DNA of 64,000 nt, from the NCBI RefSeq assembly GCF_021462225.1, contig NC_061797.1:41806147-41870146 (forward strand), in the 5' to 3' direction. Position numbers and translations under genes: made by a program. The stretch is from Girardinichthys multiradiatus (taxonomy: Eukaryota > Chordata > Actinopteri > Cyprinodontiformes > Goodeidae). Below, one piece after another: positions 13,331 through 24,516 of this stretch. Numbering within the stretch: the stretch's first letter is position 1; each line of letters opens with the position of its first letter. The notes below the pieces were generated by a model. The model ran no database searches and was not told the origin of the DNA. It was given only the letters and a program-made list of their open reading frames with translations.

Positions 13331-13600
13331 TCATGCACTTATAATTATTATTGTCCCCACATCACTGCCTGAATGCTGTCATATCGGAGCAAAACCTAGC
13401 ATTGCGTAATAGATGGCGCAGCGATTACCCTTAATCTGAACTGGGAGAGAGAAATGAAATGGTTTGCCATGCAGTGTGAGCAATTATTGGAGAAATACCT
13501 TTGGTTCTGCACAGTAGCTGCAGTTTATTATTGCACCAATCACCACTGACATTAATGAAGGATCTATTCACTTAATGAAATCTTGCTCCATTAACAAGAG
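13331..13600. promoter_or_regulatory. Candidate conserved non-coding element
   Basis: The segment is GC-balanced and of high complexity, with no open frame. It has several homeobox-like ATTA/TAAT cores, a CCAAT-like 'caccaatcac' near 13535 and the palindromic-looking 'gcattgcgtaatag' near 13400. The texture differs from the flanking AT-rich DNA and resembles vertebrate developmental enhancers. Conservation is not demonstrated. Confidence 0.25.
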
Positions 13601-14984
13601 ACAAAACATTAACAGATCTGGTGGCCAGACCGCAAGAGACTGACTCTTGCTGTCCACTTCGTGTATTTATGCATGCATGCACTTCTATGGTGCAAACTGG
13701 GCCACAGAGTGGACACCAGCACAATATGACGGCTGTTTTGTGTCCAATTTTCCAGATAGTCAGATAAGGGAGTTCTTACACACACTTCAAACAAGGCGGA
13801 AAGAAATTCAGGTGAGAAATATATTTTTTGTTATATAACTGCTGTGGAAATTTTGCTTATCTGCTCAAAAGCGGAGGACAAAGGTTGCTATTTTGTTAAT
13901 GATCGTATTCTTTCATGCTCATTGGTTCTGTTTTACTAGAATTATTGTATAATCTCCTGCAGTGGTTAATTGGTTAGAATTTGCAAATTTAATAATCCAA
14001 CCGTCTCAAACCTGTCATCAAAATCTGTTTTATGAGGTCTCGCATGATAGTGGGCGCTTATTTTTTCCCCCACGCAGCGAGGCAAAGCAGGGATTAAGCA
14101 TTAAAATTCATAATAATGTATTTAGAGTATTTTTTGCAGGAGTAGCAGCTCATTTAGAGGTAGACACTTTTTAACCCTGTTATATTATAATCTACAGAGG
14201 TTCAATTCCAGCTGGAGAGATGCTATTAAAACTTTTTGAACATAGCAAAAGATTTGAGCAGTCCACTTTGATTTCATGAATGGCTGCTGATTTGTGTGGC
14301 CCAGTGGTTGGGGTGATTCCAACAGAGTTATAAGGACAGGCTGTATCAGAGGAGGATAGACTGGAACACCCAACAGCATGTTTCTGATCTTTCCTCATAT
14401 CAAATCCTCCATGTTTTGCTATGATGAATGCATAGAGTACAGTGAACTTTCCGTGTTCATAAACTGTCACCCCTTGCATCCTGCGGACTCTCCTTAAACA
14501 TTTTGAACCCCTGTTTCCTGTTAGTGTAAGAGAAGAAACATTAGATGCTCTGACATAAAGATGAATTTGTGCAACTTTTCCATGCATATGTCAGAGCATT
14601 AACAACAGATAACTAGTTGGATGAGGAAGCTCCACTCGGAGCTAATATAACTAGAGAAGTGGTTGGGTCAGTCTTTGACCTAAAAGTTGACCATCATCCA
14701 TCATCTAATCCATCCATCCTACTCAATAACTAAAATAGATAAATATCACAACAACAGTTCCATACAAATTTTAATACCCTTTCATATTGCTTATATTTTT
14801 CTATATTAAAAGGTATAAACTTTAAAATATTATAGTTGGATTTTATGTATTAGACACAGTGAATCATTTTGAGTTGGAAGAAAAAGGATATGTAGTTTTC
14901 ACTAATTTTGTGTGATGTGCTAATGTATTCTGCCCCCTCCCGGTCACTGCTTAATAAAACCACTTTTAAATTATATTACAGCTG
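13601..14984. other. Non-coding stretch without a recognised gene
   Basis: A 131-codon minus-strand frame at 14192-14587 has no recognisable motif or splice context and is treated as chance. There is a short GCAT repeat near 13670. Nothing else is recognised. Confidence 0.4.
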
Positions 14985-15910
14985 CAAGTCTTTTGGAGTA
15001 TGTCTCTACCAGACAGGTACGTCTAGAGACTGATATTTTTGCAGATTCTTCTTCTATTTGGCAAAACTAACTCAAGCTCATCAGTTGACAGTTAAAAACA
15101 TCTGTGACCAGCAATTTCAGCAAATGTTCTGATTGTCCTGAATTTAGCTCCTTCTATCTTTCCATCAAATCTGAGTAGCTTCTCTACCCCTGCTAAAGAA
15201 AAGCATCTTCACAGCATGATGCTGCCACCATCGTGTATTACCGAGGGCATGGTGACTTCAGGGTGATGTACAGGCTCAGTATTTTCCAGGTAGGCCAAAA
15301 AGTAAAAGTCCAGACTGATCTGAACTGAGCAGCCTCTCTACACAAGTTGCAGTGTCACAGGGCAAACTGCAAATGGGAATTTTTACATTAGCTTTCATCT
15401 TTCCCATGAAGGCCGGGTTTGTAGAGTGCACATCTCTTAGAGTTATCATGGTTGAGTGTTGGTAAGTTTGTAATTGTGCCATACATACTGGATTGAATCA
15501 TGTTCCCTGAGATGTTGAGTGTTTGGGATATTGTTTCCTATCACAACCTTAGTTTAAACTTTTTCGCAGCCATGTCTGTGACCTGTCTGGTATGTTCCCT
15601 TGTCTTTGTTGTGCTGTTTGTTCAATAATGTTCTCTAAAATTCTGAGGCCTTTGCAGAACAGCAGTTTTTTATACTAAGCTAAATTTAACACAGGTGGAC
15701 TCTTTAATAATGAGTTAATTTCTGAATTTGATTGACGGCTATCAGAGTAAAAGGAGGAAAAAATATTCTCAGGCCACACTTTTCAGATTATTTTACAATT
15801 ATATCGTACCTTCTGTCGGCCCATCTATTTACTAAAGTTTGTGGTTAACAAATTGTGAGAAAACATCTGAGGATATGAATACTTTTGCCTGGTATTGGGG
15901 ATAAATAATG
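14985..15910 (-). mobile_element. Decayed Tc1-like transposon (minus-strand transposase remnant)
   Basis: The landmark 'cagcatgatgctgccacca' near 15217, read on minus, encodes the conserved Gly-Gly-Ser-Ile-Met segment of Tc1 transposases and is preceded by the usual 'aaagcatcttca'. The left part, 'gtcttttggagtatgtctct' near 14989 and 'ctcaagctcat' near 15073, and the right part near 15860-15900 ('gaggatatgaatacttttgc') match the outer parts of the same common fish family. All frames are interrupted. Boundaries are approximate, and no flanking TA pair could be fixed. Confidence 0.7.
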
Positions 15911-16217
15911 GAACAAAACTTGAAAAGTTGTTACCTGCAATATTTCTATTCCACTTGTCAAACATGCTCACTCTGATAAAATTCCTAACCTGGAAAAAAT
16001 ATATATATATAATTTTCTCCTGAACTTTCTGCTGTTTGACCCAAATCAAACGTAGTAACTCTGGCCTTGTTGTGGAGGAATTTAGAGAAATGGCTTAACG
16101 CCGTCGAAATCAAATCCTCTTTAGAAACATTTCACTCGGGCGTCCTCAACACAAGACAAATCACTTTCCCTCAGTGCACGCTGAACATTTCTGCCGCGGT
16201 CACATCTGTGTCCTTAC

Positions 16218-16293
16218 CGTTTTGAGCCGAGGCGAAGGGCAACATCAAGTTGCCCAGAAGGACCACCGCCAGCATCACTGCGTTAGGATGCAT
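16218..16293 (-). CDS. First coding exon with signal peptide, unidentified secreted or membrane protein (partial)
   Basis: Read on minus, an ATG in good Kozak context (AAAG before ATG) at 16293 opens a 76-nt exon that encodes 25 residues plus one base. It starts MHPNAVMLAVVLLGN and ends near PFASAQN. It is followed at once by a consensus donor (ACG|GTAAGG, GT at 16217-16216). The peptide has a hydrophobic core and a small-residue A-x-A-like site (ASA|Q), so it looks like a cleavable signal peptide. A phase-1 intron directly after a signal peptide is typical of genes built from extracellular modules such as immunoglobulin-type domains. The exon lies beside a GC-rich, CpG-rich stretch upstream (16300-16720), as expected for a promoter. 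I found no downstream exons in 1-16 kb, so the first intron is probably larger than 16 kb. The gene cannot be named from this exon. Confidence 0.6.
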
Positions 16294-16720
16294 CTTTGGG
16301 GCTCGATAAGGGTCTCTCGGTCGGACGAATGTGGGAGGAGATGGTGGAGGCTATTGATCGCGAGATCTAGAAAGATGGGCCCAGCATAGCACCGGGTTCT
16401 TTAAAAACAGTCAGCCGAGGCGATTTAAAAATCCCGTGGAGATGTCACCCTGATTCAAAGACCTTTCGGAGGGCCACCGTAGGTGAAAGGTCCGGGACGA
16501 GGCCAGCCGAGCTGATCTGCGGCCATAGGCGGCGAAGGAGCCTCGCTGGGATTGCGGGGAAGATGTCTTTGGATGTCAGGGAGATTGTCCACGGCGAGGT
16601 TCCAAAGATTCAGAGATGCGCACACCGATGCGCATTTGCGCTCCCACCAGTCACGGTTCGGCGATTAAGATGAAAGTAGCGCGCAAACGATTCCCGACGG
16701 CGAGTGATGAAGCCGCAACA
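16294..16720 (-). promoter_or_regulatory. GC-rich promoter / CpG-rich region of the minus-strand gene
   Basis: This is the only extended GC- and CpG-rich stretch in the first 18 kb, with many CG dinucleotides (for example 'gatcgcgagatc' and 'ggtccgggacgagg'). It lies directly 5' of the signal-peptide exon on minus and probably contains the 5' untranslated region and core promoter. No TATA box stands out, which fits a CpG-island promoter. Confidence 0.55.
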
Positions 16721-16835
16721 TAAGTCTGTTATCAGCACCGGTCTATTTTTAATACCAACGGAGGAACAGATGCTGGTGGGGAACCAACAGCAGCGACGGA
16801 AAGCCGCGCGTGCCCAGTGCGCTCATGACGGGATG

Positions 16836-16847
16836 AACACACACACG

Positions 16848-16891
<44 letters not shown>
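16836..16891. repeat. (CA)n microsatellite
   Basis: A long CA run with one ACGC interruption near its start, located just upstream of the CpG-rich promoter on the minus strand. Confidence 0.95.
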
Positions 16892-16892
<1 letters not shown>

Positions 16893-17039
16893 TTTTATGC
16901 CTTTGTCATGTTTAAAATGTCCCCACATTTGTTTTAGACGAGGGAAGCGAAAGTTCACGTCAATTTTTAAACGGAATAATTTTGGCTCTATTTTGTTGCC
17001 ATTTTTACGCGCGCTTTGAAAAACTGGCAACAAGTACAG

Positions 17040-18060
17040 ATGTGTATGATAAATAACTGTTGAGAGTCAATTACAAAACGCAAATGGGTCCTCAGATTAC
17101 TCAGATTTACTAATGAAGTCTGATTCAAACTTTCTTAATCATATTCAGATCTCTTCGTGAGGAGATTGTGAAGATGCTCTTGAGCTCACAGAGTGGGTCA
17201 TTTATAAATGATGTCATCAGTTGCTTGGGTCCTCTCAAGATATATATTCTACATTCCTCCTGAAAGTTAACATGGCCTCCTGTAATCTTCCTCAATCCCT
17301 AATCTGTGCTGCTGCTCGAGCGACCTCATGCGGTCATTTAGGGTAAACTAGAAAGTACCAGCAACTGTGCCGACAAGTTTACGGAAGTATTTCAGTAAAT
17401 AGATTGACTGCATTTTAATACTTAATTTATATATAAAATGCCCTGTAATTTTATAACCGAGTTCCTATCCAGTCTGGAAAAGTATGTAATTTTATTTTTA
17501 TTATTTTGAAAGATAGAAAGATGGAAAAGATAATGGAGTTTAGAAAAAAAAAAACATTTGAATTTCCAGACGTTATTCCCCATAATATTCTCTAGAAGTT
17601 GCATTCATCCATCCATAAAGCATGACCACTGTAGGTATACCTGCAATAAATCCATAGTGAACCACTGATTTTCTACATTAAAATGGGCACAAAAAAAAAA
17701 AAAAAAGACTAGAAACTCTGAACATTTGATTCTGGAAAAGTATTGAATTCTGACAAGAAGAATATGTTGGAACCCTATAATAAAAATATAATAAAATAAT
17801 CTTTGCTCTTTAGCGGGATATTAATTTATTTGTTAAGTTTCCTTTTTTTCAATCTTAATGTACATTGTGGAGCTCTATTTTGATTATTTAGCTTAAATGT
17901 TTGCTTCTACTTAACAAATTATGTCTCTTAGATGTTTATTTATTTGCCAAACTGTTGTAAAGTGCATGTGTGTACTCCACTGCAGAACAAACTTCCCTCC
18001 TCTTTACAGCCCTTCCTCCAGTTATCTATGGGAAACCACATTTAAAACGTAGCCCCACCT
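17040..18060. other. Non-coding spacer between divergent genes
   Basis: AT-rich DNA with an A-tract near 17690-17706 and no recognised gene. It separates the minus-strand signal-peptide exon from the plus-strand CALHM-like gene. Confidence 0.4.
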
Positions 18061-18069
18061 GATATCTCC

Positions 18070-18284
18070 CAGAGACCAATCAGCTAGAGAGAGGTCAGAG
18101 TGAACAGCACACCCTCATTTGTTCAAAGCCAATCAAAGTGGAAGTGTGGCATTTTGCCTGAGGGTAAAACTTACCCCTGGATATGTTAATTACGCATCAC
18201 TTAGCTGTTGCCAATGTGTTCACAACGGTGGACCTTCTTTTGGGCTTTCTGCAGCGGTTGTCTTCATTCTTCAGTCAGTTTAGT
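18070..18284 (+). promoter_or_regulatory. Proximal promoter of the CALHM-like gene with two CCAAT boxes
   Basis: Two CCAAT motifs in forward orientation, 'gaccaatcag' (CCAAT at 18076-18080) and 'agccaatcaa' (near 18128-18134), lie 150-210 bp before the chosen start codon. This is the usual spacing for NF-Y sites. No TATA box is evident. The transcription start is not determined. Confidence 0.4.
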
Positions 18285-20234
18285 ATGGAAAGTAGACAAC
18301 AATGGCTTACCAGACTGAAAAATGAACTTAGCAACAGTCCTCTGGTATCAAATGTGGCTTTTGGGTTCATCCTCATGGGACTAGAGAAGCTCGTGGAGCT
18401 GGAGTTTGAATGTCCTTGCAATCCTATGTGGAATGGAGCATTTTCATCAGCATTCTTCATCATTCCTGCTGTCATGGCCTTTACCTTGATGCAGATCGTC
18501 CAGGGATGCAGGTGCAATGCATGGTGCAGGAAAACTGTTTCCCTTTCCAGTTTCGTTCCCGCTGTCGTTTGGCTGATTTTGCTGTTCCTCGATGGCCAGT
18601 ACTTTGCCTGTGCTATGACAGACTGGGAGGGAAGATTTGTACTCGTTGACAAGGCAGCTCCGCAGAAGTGGTGTGAGCCAATTAGAGAGGGAGATGTCAC
18701 CACACAAGAATTAATGCTCCGCTCTCAGCGGCTCTTTGTGTTTTCTCAGGTGAGTGGGATACGTCTAGTTTGCTGAAGACTGCGTTAAATGAGTGGAGTG
18801 GAAACAATTTATTGCCAAAATATTCATGATGTCAGACATACTCTCACCGGCCATTTTATTAGGTATATCTTGCTAGTACCGGGTTGGACCCCCTTTTGCC
18901 TTCAGAACTGCCTTAATCCTTCGTGGCATAGATTCAACAAGGTACTGGAAACATTCCTCAGAGTTTGGTTCATATTGACATGATAGCATCACACAGATGC
19001 TGCAGATTCGTCGGCTGCACATCCAAGATGCGAATCTCCCGCTCCACCACATCCCAAAGGTGCTCTATTGGATTGAGATCTGGTGACTGTGGAGGCCATT
19101 TGAGTCCAGTGAAAAACATTGTCATGTTCAGGAAACCAGTCTGAGATTATTCGTGCTTTATGACATGGTGTGTTATCCTGCTGGAAGTAACCATCAGAAG
19201 ATGGGTACACTGTGGTCATAAAGGGATGGACATGGTCAGCAACAATACTCAGGTAGGCTGTGGCGTTGACACGATGCTCAATTGGCACAAAGGGGCCCAA
19301 AGTGTGCCAAGAAAATATCCCCCACACCATTACACCACCACCAGCCTGAACCATTGATACAAGGCAGGATGGATCCATGTTTTCATGTTGTTGACGCCAC
19401 ATTCTGACCCTACCATCTGAATGTCGCAGCAGAAATCGAAACTCATCAGACCAGGCAATGTTTTTCCAATCTTCTATTGTCCAATTTTGGTGTGGTCTTC
19501 TGCTGCTGTAGCCCATCTGCCTCAAGGTTTGATGTGTTTTGCATTCAGAGATGCTCTTCTGCATGCCTTGGTTGTAACGAGTGGTTATTCGAGTTATTGT
19601 TGCCTTTCTATCAGCTCGAACCAGTCTAGCCATTCTCCTCTGACCTCTGGCATCAACAAGGCATTGAGCCCACAGAACTGCCGCTAACTGGATATTTTCT
19701 CTTTTTCGGACCATTCTCTGTAAACCCTAGAGATGGTAGCGTGTGAAAATCCCAGTAGATCAGCAGTTTCTGAAATACTCAGACCAGCCCGTCTGGCACC
19801 AACAACCATGCCATGTTCAAAGTAATTTAAATCATCTTTCTTCCCCATTCTAATGCTCGGTTTGAACTGCAGCAGATCGTCTTGACCATGTCTACATGCT
19901 TAAATGCATTGAGTTGCTACCATGTGATTGGCTGATTAGATATTTGTGTTAATGAGCAGTTGGACAGGTGTACCTAATAAAGTGACCGGTGAGTGTATTT
20001 GTTATCACATGATGGAAGCCCTCCACACAACTTCATTCAGGTATGAATGAGTGATGACTAACCTTACTGTTCTCCTTCTAGGTAATAGGAATAATCCTCC
20101 TCATTTTCATCTGTGCCGGTCTGGTCGTGTATGTAATCAGAGAAAGCTGCCAACAGGAGGTGGAGATGCAGGATGCAGATGTGGCAGAGCTCACCGTGCT
20201 CAGGATGAGCTCAGTACGGACCAGAACATCATGA
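18285..20234 (+). CDS. CALHM-family (FAM26) channel-like membrane protein, two exons
   Basis: Exon 1 is 18285-18749 and ends CAG|GTGAGT. Exon 2 is 20082-20234, after TTCTAG. The intron is phase 0, and the joined product is about 205 residues. CALHM proteins form large-pore, voltage- and calcium-regulated ion and ATP channels in the plasma membrane. The family features are visible: a first membrane segment ending in a Cys-Pro-Cys loop (ECPCN, near residue 44), and a second hydrophobic segment (near 52-75). A third segment precedes FACAM, and a later WCEP cysteine supplies the disulfide partners. The fourth segment ([19 protein letters not shown]) opens exon 2. I chose the ATG at 18285 (MESRQQW) rather than the in-frame 18183 because family members have a short N-terminal helix before the first membrane span. 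After the fourth span only about 30 residues remain, whereas CALHMs usually carry roughly 100 cytosolic residues there. The paralogue cannot be assigned. A Tc1-like element fills most of the intron. Confidence 0.75.
18841..19995 (-). mobile_element. Tc1-like transposon with inverted ends, in the CALHM-like intron
   Basis: The ends are near-identical inverted repeats ('ctctcaccggccatttta' at the left, and the reverse complement of 'taaagtgaccggtgagtg' at the right), flanked by TA on both sides (18839-18840 and 19996-19997). TA is the Tc1/mariner target. The element is 1155 bp long and carries a transposase read on minus. Its insertion in antisense orientation inside the intron leaves the host splice sites untouched. 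Confidence 0.9.
18989..19860 (-). pseudogene. Tc1-like transposase, frameshifted
   Basis: The N-terminal helix-turn-helix part (about 19860-19715, with [20 protein letters not shown]) is in one frame and runs into a stop. The middle part (19714-19150) is in another frame. The middle contains the first catalytic Asp (WSDEFRF) and the second ([12 protein letters not shown]). The third catalytic residue (Glu of the PIEHLW block) is reached only after another frameshift near 19110. An internal deletion of about 20 residues precedes NWTIEDW. The DDE catalytic core is therefore broken and the copy cannot be autonomous. Confidence 0.85.
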
Positions 20235-20720
20235 GCTGACTTATCCTGTCCACCACAGACACTTTGTAAATACAAGGAAAAGACTTGACAGGAGTTTTGT
20301 TTATTCCATCAGGATACTTTGGGGCATTGAAAATTCAACATCAACTTGGTCATAATAATCGTAAGTGCTTCAGCATTAGGCAACTGTACTTCTTTTCTTT
20401 GTTTTTGAAAAATGCAAAAGATGAATTTGGATAAACAGTGTATTTAATGATCACTGATGTTACCTCAGGCACTTTTCAAATGAATCTTTTGCTTTTTTAT
20501 AAATATTGAGGAATGAATATACATAAATATTCACTTACTCTTGGTGCTTCTTCGTCTGGGTTCATCAGTGCAGCAACTTCATTCTTAAACAAGCTAAGGA
20601 GTGATATTTTGACATATTTGCTGTTTGGGTTTTCTTTGTTTGTTTTTCTTTGGGATTCTTGTTGTTCTGCTATAGTTGAGACCAAATACTGTATGTTTGA
20701 TCAGGTAAAAAATACAAATG
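20235..20720. other. Probable 3' UTR and downstream of the CALHM-like gene
   Basis: AT-rich sequence after the stop codon. No unambiguous poly(A) signal can be singled out among several A/T-rich options. Nothing else is recognised. Confidence 0.35.
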
Positions 20721-20769
20721 CAAACCAAATTCATCTAATTTCAGTGTATTTATACCTAGTAAACATCTT

Positions 20770-21440
20770 TACATTTTGTCACAATACAACCACAAATTTA
20801 ATTATATTTTTTGTGGATTTTGTATGATAGAACAAGACAAATTAGTTAATACTTATGAAGTAGAGGGAAGATAAAATAATTACAACTAAAGATCTGAAAA
20901 ATGTGCAGCGCATGTATTCAGCTGCCCTGAGCTTTTCACAGCTAGAGATCTCTAGTCTCTTCCCATCAGCTTTAAACAGCATCTCAGTCCTCGCTGAAGA
21001 AAAGCACCCCAACAGGATGAAACTTCCGCCTCTGTGTCTCACCATGGGAATTGTGTGTTCAAAAGGTTTAATTTTGGTCACATCTGACCATATGGTCATG
21101 CCTGGGTAGGTTTGTAATTATAAAATACTATTTCCATTTTTAGATGATTAATGTTTGACCACTGTTCCGTGATATCCAAAAATTGGGACATAGTTTTTTT
21201 TTTTACAGCTCCCTGTTCCAAACTACCCAACTTTTTCTCTGACTTGTCAGGTGTTATCCTTCGTCTTCCTGGTGCTTGATGTTCTCTGACCAACCTCTGA
21301 GGTCAGAACAGCTGTTGTTATACTAAAATTAAGTTACACAAAGGTGGATTCTATTTACTAATTAGGTGACGCTCAAAGGCAACCGGTTGCACTGCATTTT
21401 ATTTAGGGGTACCACAGAGTTTTAGGGTAATACAAATGTA
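20770..21440 (-). mobile_element. Decayed Tc1-like transposon remnant
   Basis: Outer landmarks are 'tacattttgtcacaatacaa' near 20771 and 'ggttgcactgcattttattt' near 21384, both typical of one common fish Tc1-like family. Between them, minus-strand frame 21099-20842 carries a Gly-Gly-Ser-Phe-Ile-Leu-Leu-Gly-Cys-Phe segment that corresponds to the conserved region between the catalytic aspartates. The frames are broken and most of the transposase is lost. Confidence 0.65.
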
Positions 21441-22740
21441 TATCACACTTCTCTGATTTGTATCATTTTCCTTCCTCTTTTCCTTTATAACATAGTTAGT
21501 GTTGATATAAAGAAGCAAATAAATTCTAAATAATACATCAAAATTTATGGTGGTAAAGTCAAATTATGAGAACCTTGAAGAGGTCCAAATACCTCTGCAA
21601 AACACTATAATAATAAAACCTAGAAATTGGGGGAAATGGTTATATTTGTTGAAAAAAATGACCAATCTGTCTCCTGCTGGTATCTCCACACCTGCCAACT
21701 TACAGACAGCGGGTTTATTTGTTTTTTTCAGACTACTTGTTGAGCAGAAACAAACGAAGAACATATAATTCATTTTCATAAAATGGCAGAAATAATCTCC
21801 CATTTTAGGAAAACAAACAATTATTGATACAATTTGTTTTGTTATATTTGATAAACATTTTATCCATTTCTTTCATGTTTCATCTGTATTTTGTAATGAG
21901 CTTTTTTGGTTAATTTGTTAACCATATAACTATATATAAGGTGTGTCCACCAGGCAGCTAATATTGGTCTGTCTAATATTTGTCATATTAATATTTTTAT
22001 ATGCTTAAAAACAATTAAAATGTTCCACTGGAGTGAAATGTCTGTTATTTTTTATAAGTTCATATAAACCTCTAAGTCATGTTTTGAAAGTGATCCAAGC
22101 AAAACAAGTGCATAATTGGAGAATATGTCTGACAGCAATGGCATTTTTGTAGTTATTGCGTTCTTGTTTCCCACATATTTACTGACTGTTAACAAATTTA
22201 AAAAACAAAAGCGTTGTACTAATACTGAAAGAAACTCTTGATTTTACTGAGGCTGATATTTTTATTGGTAATATTGTCTGCAGTGTCTTTAAAGGCAGGT
22301 GATGAATCTTGCACTGCTAATAAAAATGTTAAAACAGCTTAGTAAAGCACAAAGAGATTTACATATCCTTTAATATCAATTATTTTTGTGGAAATTGCAA
22401 AATGAGTTCAAAGTCAGTTTTTCTGCTGTATGAAGAGGCAGGATAGGTATCTTTGAAAGTAACCCATCAGATTAAAAAAAACCATGCACCTGACAGTTTA
22501 GATAAACCAGAGACTGAAGCTACAGGGCTGGAAACAGACAGAAGCTGGTATAGCAGAGAGGCTAAATTTATTAAGACCAGACCAGGTTTTTGCATCTCAT
22601 TTGAATAAATAATCTATATTTAATAAAAACACAAATCCTCTAACCGATGTTTTCACAGTTTACAAATCTAAAATTAAAAAAAATCATAAAATTAAAAGAA
22701 GATGTTTGTCTTGTTTCTATTTAACTGCACTTCTTTTCAA
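21441..22740. other. Non-coding spacer
   Basis: AT-rich, with no gene, RNA or repeat that I can name. It lies between the CALHM-like gene region and the UGT pseudogene. Confidence 0.4.
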
Positions 22741-22744
22741 TGTT

Positions 22745-23905
22745 GCCTCCTCTTGTTTTTCAGTGGGGTTCAGTTAGTTCTTCCTGTATCCCCTGCAAGA
22801 ATGTGTCTTCATTCATAGTAGAAATCTGAATATTCTTCCAGGCTCCTCTGTTCTAAACAGATTATCATGTGGGTTGAAAATCAAAGCAACACCCAGTATA
22901 GGAGCTCCATGATAAATGGCCTCCGGAACACCATTTGTTCCCTCGTGAGCCACAAACAATTTAATCTTCCGATGTCCTAGAAGGTCGTTCTGCTGCATCC
23001 AGTTTAACAAAGTGTCATTTCCCAGATTGACCGGCCTGACGCCTGTATGCCTCCAAATGACTTACTGAGGTCTTTTAGAAAAAGAGCTCCAGCAATCGCT
23101 TCAGCTAAATCAAGGGGTAAATCTCAAATTAAAGTCCCCAGAGACATGATAATGCCTCCATGTTCTCCAGAGCTCTGCACATACTCCTCCAAGTACTGAG
23201 GCAGAGGTTTTGCAGGTTTACACTGGAACCCTCCCATATAGCATGATGGGATGGAGGGACGCATCTGAGTCAAAGTACTTTGTAATTAAGGCTTCATAAT
23301 ATGGTACAATTTGTAATTTATTCAAAGCAAATGCCATTACATTTAGGACTCTCTGAATAAAGGATGTTTTATCAGACAACTCTGTACCAGTCATTGGAAT
23401 ATAAGAGGGAGGAGAAGGTACTATTGAAAAGTGGCCTTCACCCTGACTGGTCCGTCTCACATTAAGACCTAGAGGTAACTTAAGGTAATGAGCAAGAATG
23501 ACTCCCGCTGGTATAGCTGGATCTGTAAGGACAAGGTCATAGTTGGTATCCTGTATGGACTATCAGCTCTTTGGTCTCAAGAAACTTTTCATTTGTGGAA
23601 CTCTGCGACCTTCTGGGCTTGTTCTAGTTTGAGTGTGAAATGGATCCAGGCAGACTTTCCCTTCAAATGAGTTTCCAGCGGCCGAGTAACAAATTATTTT
23701 AGTCTTCATCAAATCCAGACTCTGTGTCGACAGTAATTAAATATGGAATGAGTAGGAGTCATTGACATACCAGCTGTCTGTCTGTCGCAGAATCACTTTT
23801 ACGTTCACCCAGTGGCTCCAGTCAATTGGGAAGACAGGTACTTTCCCACTATGTACCACCACTGGACAAAGCCAGATTAGACTGATCCAGATCCAATGCA
23901 TTCTC
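22745..23905 (-). pseudogene. UDP-glucuronosyltransferase pseudogene (UGT5-like)
   Basis: Several disconnected frames on minus follow UGT order. The N-terminal Ser-His-Trp segment lies near 23835 and is followed after a deletion by DSWY. Next come the LTDPA catalytic-Asp block near 23515 and a PSPPSYIPMTGTELSDK segment near 23400-23360. Last is the donor-binding signature, which begins at 23010 with NWMQQNDLLGHRKIKLF and continues with GTNG. Within it the usual HGGTNG is altered to HEGTNG. There are deletions (for example the segment between the first His and DSWY), frameshifts and loss of the C-terminal membrane anchor. It lies in the same orientation as, and downstream of, the intact UGT at 25450-27027, so it is best seen as a decayed tandem duplicate. 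Confidence 0.85.
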
Positions 23906-24516
23906 TATTCTAAAACTGCAAAAACATCCAACGATTTAATGTAGTTTAAACCCACATATGTATTTAAAAAAACAAAAAAATCAGTACATAGCATAGAACA
24001 CAATGTGTGATTGAAAAACACTTTTAAAAGTTGTGATTTTAATGAATGCTTTACTGCTGATGTATAATCCTATATTCAAAACATTAACTCAATTGTTGCT
24101 GCTTTCTGTGTAGACCCATGCATGGGCAGGTTTTTCCTACATACCCCAGCATCTCTCTACAGCCCAAAGAAATCCATGTTAGATTTCTGGCCACTCATAC
24201 CTGTCCTTTGGTTGGAGTACAGCCATAAACAGTATTAAGCAGGTTCAAAAGACAGATGGGTTGGTGAAGAGCACCACCTTCTGGATGTTAAAGAAATCAG
24301 TAATCCTGAAGCCGAATATTTCTGCAGTAAATCCAACCTTTATTATTAATGTCACTATTTTTTAAGAGAAAAATAAACATTTTGAAATGTAAACTTTGTG
24401 CTACAGTTTAATTGCATTACAACAGATAGTCAAGCTAGGAAACAGAACTGCATGTTGTTCAGTCTAATACAGTAAAATAGAAGATAAGCCACATGAAATG
24501 AGCAAAGAGGTACATA
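23906..24516. other. Non-coding spacer
   Basis: No gene or repeat recognised between the UGT pseudogene and the Tc1 fragment. Confidence 0.4.

Noticed and set aside
14192..14587. 131-codon minus-strand open frame
   Set aside because: No domain, signal peptide or splice context. Its length is possible by chance in this composition, and no similarity is recognised.
16749..17033. Minus-strand frame with a long Cys-Val run
   Set aside because: Translation of the CA microsatellite.
18183..18284. Upstream in-frame ATG of the CALHM-like gene as the start
   Set aside because: It would add 34 residues before a normal family-type N-terminus. The ATG at 18285 fits family length better, though RNA data would decide.
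18275..18703. 142-codon minus-strand open frame
   Set aside because: Antisense shadow of CALHM-like exon 1, which has family motifs and splice sites on plus.
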